Below the pieces are notes generated by a model, which made no database searches, was not told the origin of the DNA, and saw nothing but the letters and a program-made list of their open reading frames with translations. From the NCBI GenBank assembly GCA_046765875.1, contig JBKPSJ010000031.1:1-38998 (forward strand): DNA of 38,998 nucleotides. Reading direction: 5' to 3'. This DNA is from DASRHY01 sp046765875. Lineage in GTDB: Bacteria > Actinomycetota > Actinomycetes > Propionibacteriales > Kribbellaceae. Position 1 is the first letter of the stretch; the number at the start of each line of letters is the position of its first letter. Position numbers and translations under genes: made by a program. Positions 32,584-38,998 of the stretch are shown here, one piece after another.

Positions 32584-33375
32584 ATGGACCGTATCTTCAG
32601 GTTCGGAGCCGTCGCCGGGCTCGCACCGGGCATCGCAGCGTGGACCGGCCTCGCCCGCAAGGCCGAGGAGCGCGGCTACTCGACCCTGCTGGTGCCGGAC
32701 ACGACCCGCACACTGTCGCCGTTCCCGGCGATAGCGGCCGCCGCTCAGGCGACATCGAGCCTGCGGTTCGGCACCTTTGTGCTCAGCGTGTCCAATCGGG
32801 AACCGGGCGTGGTCGCCTGGGAGACCCGGACACTCGACCTGCTCACCGGCGGCAGGTTCGAGCTCGGGCTGGGCGCCGGCCGGCCCGACGCCGAGGCGGA
32901 CGCGGCGGGGCTGGGCCGTTCGTTCGGTACGCCGGGGGAGCGGTACCAGTTGCTCGCCGACACCATCGCCGCGGTGAAGCAATCGATCCAGGCGTGCATC
33001 CTGGTCGCGGCGGGTGGGCCACGGGTCACCAAGCTCGCCGTCGACCAGGCGGACATCATCACGATCAGCGCACCACCCCAGGCCGGCGAGGACGAGCTCA
33101 AGACGAGGATCGACCGGATCAGGGAGTACGCCGGCGACCGGATCGATCAACTCGAACTGTCCGCGAACCTGGTCGCGCTCGGCGACGAGCCCCCGCGAGG
33201 GTTGCCGGTCCAGGTCGACCTGAGCGGATCGGCCGCGGTCCTGCGCGGCTCTGTCGACGACATGGTCGACACGCTGCTGCGGCGCCGGGACTCGCTCGGC
33301 ATCTCCTATGTATCGGTGAATGCGGCCTATCTGGACCAGCTCGCACCCGTGGTGGAACGCCTCGCCGGAACCTGA
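32584..33375 (+). CDS. LLM-class F420-dependent oxidoreductase
   Basis: 263 residues of the luciferase-like (TIM-barrel) fold: LARKAEERGYSTLLVPDT, SLRFGTFVLSVSNREPGVV, LDLLTGGRFELGLGAGRP and VDDMVDTLLRRRDSLGISY. Such proteins in actinobacteria usually use cofactor F420 rather than FMN, and the TIGR03621-like group fits. Substrate unknown. ATG 32584 is chosen because GAGAGGAG ends 6 bases upstream. It heads a plus-strand run that separates gyrB from dciA. Confidence 0.87.
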   Translation: MDRIFRFGAVAGLAPGIAAWTGLARKAEERGYSTLLVPDTTRTLSPFPAIAAAAQATSSLRFGTFVLSVSNREPGVVAWETRTLDLLTGGRFELGLGAGRPDAEADAAGLGRSFGTPGERYQLLADTIAAVKQSIQACILVAAGGPRVTKLAVDQADIITISAPPQAGEDELKTRIDRIREYAGDRIDQLELSANLVALGDEPPRGLPVQVDLSGSAAVLRGSVDDMVDTLLRRRDSLGISYVSVNAAYLDQLAPVVERLAGT

Positions 33376-33465
33376 TGCGAGAAAGTTCGTAAAGGGCTGT
33401 CGAATCGGCTGTGGCCGTCCGACGTACGGGTGTAAGGCAACCGACTCACCACGAGGAGGACCATC

Positions 33466-33816
33466 ATGGCTCTGTACGCGATCATGCTGTTCGGCCCGGC
33501 GCCGGCCGACCCCGCGGAAGCCTCCCCGGAGGAGCTCGCCGCACACGAGGCGGCCGGCGCGGAGACCGAGCGGCTCGGTGCCAAATTCGTCAGCGCCTAC
33601 GCCCTGCAGCCCAGCACCACCGCCACCGCCGTCCGCGGTGACGTGGTGACTGACGGGCCGTTCATCGACGCCAAGGAGGTCGTCGCCGGCTTCTTCGTCA
33701 TCGAGGCGCCCGACTTCGACACGGCACTGGCGGTGGCGAAGTCCAACCCGGCGACCCAGTACGGCGGCGGGGTTGAGCTGCGCCCGGTGCTGGACGGCTT
33801 CCCGAAGCCGGAATGA
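33466..33816 (+). CDS. YciI/DGPF-domain protein paired with ECF42 sigma
   Basis: 116 residues; signature VTDGPFIDAKEVVAGFFVIE. GAGGAGGA lies 5 bases before the ATG. Its stop overlaps the start of the sigma gene (ATGA). DGPF proteins are the known genomic partners, and in Streptomyces regulatory targets, of ECF42 sigma factors, so this one is probably in the regulon and perhaps part of signalling. A paralogue is at 16926. Confidence 0.9.
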   Translation: MALYAIMLFGPAPADPAEASPEELAAHEAAGAETERLGAKFVSAYALQPSTTATAVRGDVVTDGPFIDAKEVVAGFFVIEAPDFDTALAVAKSNPATQYGGGVELRPVLDGFPKPE

Positions 33817-35069
33817 CCGCCGGCCGAGACGCGGTCGAACATGCGGTCGCCGACGCGCACCGTCGCGAGTGGGGCCTGGTCCTCGCCGCGACGGTGCGGA
33901 TCGCCCGCGACCTTGACCTGGCCGAGGAATGCGTCCAGGAGGCGTACGCCCAGGCCCTCACGGCCTGGACCCGCGACGGCATCCCACGCAATCCGGCGGC
34001 CTGGCTGACCACCGCGGCCAAGCGCCGGGCGATGGACGCGATCCGCCGCGACCAGACGTTCCGGTCCAAGCTGCCGCTGCTCGTCGAGCCCGAGGAGGAC
34101 GAGCCGATGAACGACGAGCCGGTGCTCGACGACGACGTCGTCACCGACGAGCGGCTCCGGCTGATCTTCACCTGCTGCCACCCGGCGCTCGCGCAGGAGG
34201 CACAGCTGGCGCTGACGCTCCGGCTGGTGTGCGGCGTGTCCACCGCCGACATCGCCAAGGCGCTGCTGGTCTCGGAGCAGACGATGGCGGCACGCCTCAC
34301 ACGCGCGAAGAAGAAGATCAGCACCGCCCGGATCCCGTACCGAGTGCCCGGCGCGAACGAACTGCCAGAGCGATTGCGCGCCGTCCTAGGGGTTATCCAT
34401 CTGCTGTTCACTACCGGCCATACGGCACCGTCGGGCACCTCGTTGGTACGGCCCGACCTGGTCGAGCGGTCGCTGCACCTGGCACGCACGCTGCGCGAGC
34501 TCATGCCGGACGAGCGTGAGGTGTGGGGCCTGCTGGCGCTATTGCTTGTGACCGACGCTCGCCGGGCGACCCGTACCGACGCGTCCGGCCGGCTGCTCCG
34601 GCTGGAGGAGCAGGATCGCTCGCTGTGGGACCGCGACGCGATCGCGGAGGCGCACGACCTGATCATGGACGGGCTGCGCGGCGGCCGGCCGGGGCGGTAC
34701 GTGCTCCAGGCTGCGATCGCCTCTTTATACGCCGAGGCGCCGGCCTACGAGGAGACTGACTGGCCGCAGATCGTGCAGCTGTACGACGCGTTGCTGCAGG
34801 TGTGGCCGTCACCGGTCGTCGCGCTGAACAGATGTGTCGCGCTGTCGATGGTCGCCGGTCCGCAGGTGGCGCTGGAGGCCGTACAGGAGTTGGAGCACGA
34901 TCCACAGCTCAGCGGATACCGGTACGTACCGGCGATCAAGGCCGACCTGCTGCGTCGGCTAGGCCGGACCGAGGAGGCGGTCGAGGCGTACCGGGCAGCG
35001 CTCGCACTCACTGACAACGAGGCCGAACGTGAGTTCCTCGCCGGCCGCATCGCCGATCCCACCCGATAG
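33813..35069 (+). CDS. ECF42-type RNA polymerase sigma factor with C-terminal extension
   Basis: 418 residues, more than twice the size of a normal ECF factor. Region 2 spans about 15-85 (LDLAEECVQEAYAQALTAW, NPAAWLTTAAKRRAMDAIRR). Region 4 begins near DERLRLIFTCCHPAL, with the helix-turn-helix STADIAKALLVSEQTMAARL. The C-terminal 230 residues (DUF6596 and TPR-like helices, e.g. VVALNRCVALSMVAGPQVAL) are the ECF42 hallmark and are thought to control activity in place of an anti-sigma factor. No anti-sigma gene is adjacent. Coupled to the upstream DGPF gene. Confidence 0.9.
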   Translation: MTAGRDAVEHAVADAHRREWGLVLAATVRIARDLDLAEECVQEAYAQALTAWTRDGIPRNPAAWLTTAAKRRAMDAIRRDQTFRSKLPLLVEPEEDEPMNDEPVLDDDVVTDERLRLIFTCCHPALAQEAQLALTLRLVCGVSTADIAKALLVSEQTMAARLTRAKKKISTARIPYRVPGANELPERLRAVLGVIHLLFTTGHTAPSGTSLVRPDLVERSLHLARTLRELMPDEREVWGLLALLLVTDARRATRTDASGRLLRLEEQDRSLWDRDAIAEAHDLIMDGLRGGRPGRYVLQAAIASLYAEAPAYEETDWPQIVQLYDALLQVWPSPVVALNRCVALSMVAGPQVALEAVQELEHDPQLSGYRYVPAIKADLLRRLGRTEEAVEAYRAALALTDNEAEREFLAGRIADPTR

Positions 35070-35113
35070 AACAGACCGCTTTCGGGACCCCACCGCGTCC
35101 TAGGATCTGGCGC

Positions 35114-35728
35114 GTGGAGCTGGACGAAGTCATCGACCAGATGATCGCGGAGCGGGTGATCCACCGGCACCGGCGCAAATGGATCGTCTTGTTCGTCCTG
35201 CTCTTCGTCGGCGTCCTGGTCGTCTGGCTGCTCAACGGCTGGGACGAGCCGAAGCGGAAGGTGATAAAGACCGTCGACGCCCCGTACACCTTCGAGGGCG
35301 GCCGGTTCGAGTACCAGATCGACTCGGCCACCCTGCACCACACACCGAAGGGCAAGTACACCGACGCCAGCGCCGAGCTGATCGTGAGTATGGGCATCAA
35401 GAACGTCGACGAGCAGACGAAGGAGTCCAACTCCGTCTCTGGCGATCTGCTGTACCTGTTACCGAAGAGCGGCAAGCCGGTCCCGTCGAACGGTGCCACC
35501 TGTCACGGCGATCTGAACTACAACCTGGTGTACGGCCTGCCCACGCAGGACTGCACGGTGAAGTTCGCTGTGCCGCCGACGTACAAAGAGACCGACGTGC
35601 GGATGGCGATCATCGCCGAGGAGTTCCGCGACGACGGCAACATCATCGGTGCGGCCGACAACCCCTACTGGCACGAGGGCGACGTCAAGCTGATCGTCAA
35701 GATGACCGCGAAGGAGTCGGCCAGGTGA
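35114..35728 (+). CDS. Single-pass membrane protein with secreted Ig-like domain, first of three
   Basis: 204 residues. A short acidic N-terminus (ELDEVIDQMIAERVIHRHRR), one membrane helix (23-41) and an outer beta-rich domain starting near residue 52 (VDAPYTFEGGRFEYQIDSA) with two cysteines (Cys130, Cys147) that could form a disulfide. The strand pattern resembles DUF4352-type immunoglobulin-like domains, which is an inference. GTG 35114 has TAGGAT 7 bases before it, compatible with a leaderless mRNA. Its stop overlaps the next start (GTGA). Confidence 0.75.
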   Translation: MELDEVIDQMIAERVIHRHRRKWIVLFVLLFVGVLVVWLLNGWDEPKRKVIKTVDAPYTFEGGRFEYQIDSATLHHTPKGKYTDASAELIVSMGIKNVDEQTKESNSVSGDLLYLLPKSGKPVPSNGATCHGDLNYNLVYGLPTQDCTVKFAVPPTYKETDVRMAIIAEEFRDDGNIIGAADNPYWHEGDVKLIVKMTAKESAR

Positions 35729-36342
35729 GGCTGTACCGGCCGGTGACGGTGCTGGTCGGCGTCGCGCTGGTCATCATCGCCGGCCTGATCCGGCTCGCCG
35801 AACCCGACGAGCGGCTCGAGGACACCACCCGGTACGCCGTCCACGGCGGGATCGGCGAGCCGATGAAGGGCAAGGATTTCGTCCTCACCGTGAACCGGGT
35901 CAAGTTCGCCCGCGTGGTCGACCCGAACCCCAACGACGACGACACCAAGGCGGACGAGGACGACCGGCCGATCAGGACCAACGGCATCTTCGTCACGGTC
36001 GAGTACCAGATAGAGGGCCGGCATGAGTCGGGTTCCGCGGGCGACGCGTCGCTGAAGGCGGACGGCGGGTCGGTGTACGTACCGATCAACAAGGCGATCC
36101 GCAGCCAGCTCAACATCCCGCAGCCGGGCTTCATCGAGTCCGGGTCGCTGGTGTTCGAGGCCAATCCCGACGATCTGGTCGGGCTCACCCTGTGGGCGAA
36201 GAAGCTGCGCGGGCTGACGACGCTCACCGAGGACTACGCGATCGATCTGGACATACCGGACGAGTCGGTGGCCAAGGACATGATCGAGCATGCGGAGAAG
36301 TCGTACCCACTGAGCCAGCCGACGCTCCGGGCGGCGTCATGA
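35725..36342 (+). CDS. Single-pass membrane protein with secreted domain, second of three
   Basis: 205 residues. One membrane helix (7-24) directly after MRLYRP, then an outer domain with DFVLTVNRVKFARVVDP, an acidic loop (residues 68-80, NPNDDDTKADEDD), GIFVTVEYQIEG and a closing LVFEANPDDLVGLTLWAK strand pair. The layout matches the DUF4352-like fold; no cysteines. GTG 35725 has AAGGAG 8 bases upstream and overlaps the previous stop. Function unknown. Confidence 0.75.
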   Translation: MRLYRPVTVLVGVALVIIAGLIRLAEPDERLEDTTRYAVHGGIGEPMKGKDFVLTVNRVKFARVVDPNPNDDDTKADEDDRPIRTNGIFVTVEYQIEGRHESGSAGDASLKADGGSVYVPINKAIRSQLNIPQPGFIESGSLVFEANPDDLVGLTLWAKKLRGLTTLTEDYAIDLDIPDESVAKDMIEHAEKSYPLSQPTLRAAS

Positions 36343-36902
36343 ACGGCCCGTCCCGCGCCGTCACCCTGATCAGCCGGTTCGCTCTGTTGCTGGCGTTGCT
36401 GTCCCTGTCGGTGTTCCTGGCCGTGCGTACGGTGCTCGGGTCTGAGGACACGTTCGAACAGGAGATCCCGATCACGCAGGTGGCGAAGAAGGGCCCGGCA
36501 ACCGTCGACGACGTGGTGTGGGAACTGGAGAGCCTGCAGGTCTACACCCGGCTGGTGAACCAGGACAAGGAACCGGTCGACGCCAAGGTCCCCGACGGCG
36601 CGGTGATCGTCAAGGCGGTGCTGAAGCTCACCGCCACCGATCGCACCCGGATCGACGACGGCTTCACCTGCGACGCCCAGTTACGCGACGACCGCGGCAA
36701 CGTCTGGGCGAGCGAGTCCGTTTTCGGCATCGGGCTGCCGACCTTCTGCGGCGACACCGACCTCAAGATCGTCCGCGGCAAGCCGTTCCGGGTCGCGAAG
36801 GTCTACTTCGTCCCGAAGGAGGCGGTACCGCATATCGTCGGGCTGATCACACCGGGGACCGACAGCTCCTCTGCCGAGGAACGGCTGCTGCTCACGCCCT
36901 GA
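36339..36902 (+). CDS. Single-pass membrane protein with secreted domain, third of three
   Basis: 187 residues. One membrane helix (12-31), then an outer domain with DDVVWELESLQVYTRL, a VIVKAVLKLTAT strand and two cysteines (Cys111 and Cys137) placed like those in the first gene of the set. The start ATG overlaps the previous stop (ATGA), so all three are translationally coupled. The 3' end overlaps the convergent multi-pass gene by 11 bp. Function unknown. Confidence 0.75.
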   Translation: MNGPSRAVTLISRFALLLALLSLSVFLAVRTVLGSEDTFEQEIPITQVAKKGPATVDDVVWELESLQVYTRLVNQDKEPVDAKVPDGAVIVKAVLKLTATDRTRIDDGFTCDAQLRDDRGNVWASESVFGIGLPTFCGDTDLKIVRGKPFRVAKVYFVPKEAVPHIVGLITPGTDSSSAEERLLLTP

Positions 36903-38208
36903 GCGGCTCCGGTGACGCCGCCGGCCGCTCGGCCGGCTTGCGCTCGGCCTGCGACCGCTTCTGCAGTCCGACCGAAATGGCCTGGTCGAACGCGGCCGCC
37001 AGCAGCGCGATCCGCAACGGCTCGAACAGTGCCTTCTGGGCCAGGTTGATCAGGTTGCCCCACAAGATTGTGAAGTTCGACCCCCGATCGCCGATCAGCC
37101 GGCTCACGCCGATATCGAACCAGTTGAACGCGATGTCGTGCAGCGAGTAGACGACGCACACCACGCCGAGGAAGACCGGCCCGACGCCGACCAGCAGCCG
37201 GAACGCGTTCAGCGTCGGCAGGAACTTCTCCTTGAATCCGCCCAGTACCAGGTCGGGCGCCCTGTTCGCCAGCGCGGCCACCCGGCCACGTTTGACGGTC
37301 TCACCACTGTTGATTCGCGACTCCAGCCGTGTGCCACGAACGACCCCGGCGGCGGACAGCGCCTGGTGCCCGAACACCACAGTGGTGATCGCCAGCCACG
37401 TCAGCGGCTGGGCGACGCCGGCGGTGAACAGCGGCCACAGGGTGTCGCTGAATACGCCCCACAACCACTCCAGCCCGGCCGGGATCGGGATGTCGAGTCC
37501 GGCGAACCAACTCTTCACCGCGTCCCAGATGTCGGTGACCCCGATCCAGAACCGTCGCTCGGCCAGCCAGTTCTTGGCGGTCTGGATCGCCGGCACGGTG
37601 ATGATGAAGACGAGCAGGATGAAGAAGGCCTCGACCCAGACCTGGAACAGCTTGACCGCCCGGTTCGGCCAGCGCTCGTCGGACCACTCGACGATCCGCC
37701 GGACCACCAGCAGCACCAGGATCGCGGGTAGGAAACCCTTCCATTGGCCACCGCTGAAGTTGAACGGCGCGTCGAAGGTGCCCTTGATCGTGTAGAACGT
37801 GCTCGCGTAGACGTCCACCGCCTGGTCGAGGTAACCCCACGCGGACCAGACCGCGACCAGCGGCAACAGGGTCAGCGCCAGCAGTTCGAGCAGCCGCTGC
37901 TGGGTCGGATCGATGGTCTCGCCCGGTCCCGCGGCCGCGTCGCGCCAGCGGTACAGCGAGCCCGCGATGGTCCGGATCATGCCGACGATGGCGACCAGTT
38001 GGGCCAGCGCTCCGAAGCTGAACAGTCCGATCGCCAACGTCGCGTGCTGGTGGATCCGCAGCCAGACCGCGCCCTGGGTGGCGGCGATGAACACGATGTT
38101 GCCGGCCAGGAACCAGGTCACCAGAGGTACGAGGTTCTTCCACCAGAGTCGGAACGTGTCTCCGATCAGGCGGACGATCTCGGTGAACACCTCGGCGATG
38201 ATCTGCAT
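36892..38208 (-). CDS. Multi-pass membrane protein of unknown function
   Basis: 438 residues with about nine hydrophobic segments, among them LVPLVTWFLAGNIVFIAATQ near 27-46, LLALTLLPLVAVWSAWGYL, FLPAILVLLVVRR and LLVGVGPVFLGVVCVVYSL. Trp and aromatic residues are abundant; no transporter or enzyme motif was recognised. The C-terminus is a short basic/Pro tail. It converges with the three single-pass genes and lies 67 bp downstream of dciA in the same direction, so it may be read from the recF-dciA transcript. Confidence 0.78.
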   Translation of the reverse strand: MQIIAEVFTEIVRLIGDTFRLWWKNLVPLVTWFLAGNIVFIAATQGAVWLRIHQHATLAIGLFSFGALAQLVAIVGMIRTIAGSLYRWRDAAAGPGETIDPTQQRLLELLALTLLPLVAVWSAWGYLDQAVDVYASTFYTIKGTFDAPFNFSGGQWKGFLPAILVLLVVRRIVEWSDERWPNRAVKLFQVWVEAFFILLVFIITVPAIQTAKNWLAERRFWIGVTDIWDAVKSWFAGLDIPIPAGLEWLWGVFSDTLWPLFTAGVAQPLTWLAITTVVFGHQALSAAGVVRGTRLESRINSGETVKRGRVAALANRAPDLVLGGFKEKFLPTLNAFRLLVGVGPVFLGVVCVVYSLHDIAFNWFDIGVSRLIGDRGSNFTILWGNLINLAQKALFEPLRIALLAAAFDQAISVGLQKRSQAERKPAERPAASPEPLRA

Positions 38209-38275
38209 CGGGCCCGATCGTAGGGCACCACCGGGCTATCACCGGGCGGTGTCGGCGCTGCTGCCCGCCAACCGG

Positions 38276-38806
38276 TCAGCCGTACGTATCCCGCGGTCCG
38301 CGGCCGCGAACCGTACGCGGTCCCTTGCGCCAACTCGGGGCATTCGGGCCGAGAACCGTCACCCTGGTGACCGTGCCGTCGCCGAGATCCGCATTGAGTC
38401 GCCGGACGAGTTTTGGAGCCAGGTACTCCAGTTGTTTGGCCCAGGCAGTCGAGTCGGTACGGACCGTGAGCTCGGTGTCGGCGTACCGCTCGGGAATGCA
38501 GTGCTGGGCCACCTCCGGCCCGACGATCGCCGGCCAGCGCGCCATCACGCCGTGTACCGCGACGTCGACCTCCCAGCCCTGGTCGCGGAGCAGCCTGTCG
38601 ATCGTTGCGTTGAGCAACTGCGGGTCCCGGTCGTCCGGACGCGCACCGGAGACCTCCGTGGACGTGTTGCGCCGCCGTCGCTGCGGCTTGCGCGGCCCCG
38701 GCTTCATCGCCTTCAAGCGGCCGGCCAGCGAGCGCGCCAGATCGAGACCCTGAGGATCGTGCCGCTCCTCCGGCGTCGGCGGCTGCTGCTCGGCCATGCC
38801 GACCAC
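38276..38806 (-). CDS. dciA: DciA-like (DUF721) replicative helicase loader
   Basis: 176 residues. Disordered basic N-terminus, then the DUF721 domain: WEVDVAVHGVMARWPAIVGP, VAQHCIPERYADTELTVRTD and WAKQLEYLAPKLVRRLNADL. DciA is the ancestral loader that helps DnaB onto origin DNA in bacteria lacking DnaC/DnaI. GTG 38806 is preferred, with GAGGA 5 bases upstream overlapping the recF stop; ATG 38797 is an alternative. It sits 8 bp after recF, the conserved order. Confidence 0.9.
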   Translation of the reverse strand: MVGMAEQQPPTPEERHDPQGLDLARSLAGRLKAMKPGPRKPQRRRRNTSTEVSGARPDDRDPQLLNATIDRLLRDQGWEVDVAVHGVMARWPAIVGPEVAQHCIPERYADTELTVRTDSTAWAKQLEYLAPKLVRRLNADLGDGTVTRVTVLGPNAPSWRKGPRTVRGRGPRDTYG

Positions 38807-38814
38807 GGTAGTCC

Positions 38815-38998
38815 TCAGGCATTGCGGATGGTGCCGTCGCCCACGACGTACTTGGCCCCGGACAGCTCGGCGGGTACGTCGGCCTGCACCGCGGCGGTGA
38901 TCAGCAGCTGCTCGGCCGGCGCGACCAGCTCGGCCAGCCGGTCACGGCGCTGGGTGTCGAGTTCGGCGAACACGTCGTCGAGGATCAGCACCGGCTCG
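38815..38998 (-). CDS. recF: RecF, C-terminal end (cut by window)
   Basis: The last 60 codons of RecF, an SMC-like ATPase that loads RecA at gaps. The Walker B/D-loop LILDDVFAELD is visible at the window edge, followed by RDRLAELVAPAEQLLITAA. It ends at TGA 38815-38817. Order recF-dciA is conserved; gyrB, commonly next, is about 6 kb away here. Confidence 0.92.
   Translation of the reverse strand, partial: EPVLILDDVFAELDTQRRDRLAELVAPAEQLLITAAVQADVPAELSGAKYVVGDGTIRNA

Noticed and set aside
34103..34181. Acidic linker of the ECF42 gene as a frameshift
   Set aside because: The acidic stretch between regions 2 and 4 is usual for ECF42 and the frame is continuous.

Overview
This window is high-GC actinobacterial chromosome. 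The minus-strand order recF-dciA ... gyrB-gyrA-DUF3566-tRNA-Ile-DLW-39-tRNA-Ala, followed at a distance by ppiA, a rhomboid protease and a CwsA-like protein, is the origin-proximal block of Actinomycetota. The gene content suggests Propionibacteriales (Nocardioidaceae/Kribbella-like); that genus-level placement is an inference from gene style, not a database match.

Layout. 1-3868: 3' end of a HelD/HelR-type RNA polymerase-recycling ATPase, a rhomboid protease, a cyclophilin and a CwsA/DUF5324-like membrane protein closed by a clear terminator. 3943-7449: two tandem DUF4328 membrane proteins, the second with a 600-residue disordered repeat tail. 7478-11078: an SDR/QueA-like operon under a palindromic operator, divergent from a broken LacI regulator gene and a ROK sugar kinase. 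11054-14794: an ADHAPS-like flavoprotein divergent from a TetR-GlpD pair, a lipid/glycerol-phosphate locus also found in mycobacteria. 14822-18713: small metabolic genes (SDR, DUF2461, GNAT, DGPF/YciI, methyltransferase) and a hypothetical gene. 18786-19541: a charged coiled-coil protein next to a C12 tract and an integrase scrap.

19678-25876 is a mobile-element graveyard in the tRNA-Ala(UGC) gene. A 51-bp copy of the tRNA 3' half (one mismatch) lies at the left end and the intact tRNA at the right. Both ends carry paired AGGGCAC motifs with an 11-bp period, as expected of integrase arm sites. Inside are a small minus-strand gene, a Rid-family protein, a SigE-type sigma factor with a membrane META-domain partner, a structured noncoding stretch, and an ammonium transporter followed by a strongly diverged PII protein that has lost the modifiable T-loop Tyr and the GDGK nucleotide loop. 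The right end holds a tRNA-Tyr 3'-half remnant, a twice-frameshifted IS110 fragment and the C-terminus of a tyrosine integrase.

25832-32583 is the gyrase block. 32584-38208 separates gyrB from dciA-recF, genes that are commonly adjacent: an F420-type (LLM) enzyme, a DGPF-ECF42 sigma pair, three translationally coupled single-pass secreted-domain proteins, and a convergent multi-pass membrane protein. The best candidates for undescribed biology are the Amt-PII pair in the island and the four-gene membrane locus at 35114-38208.
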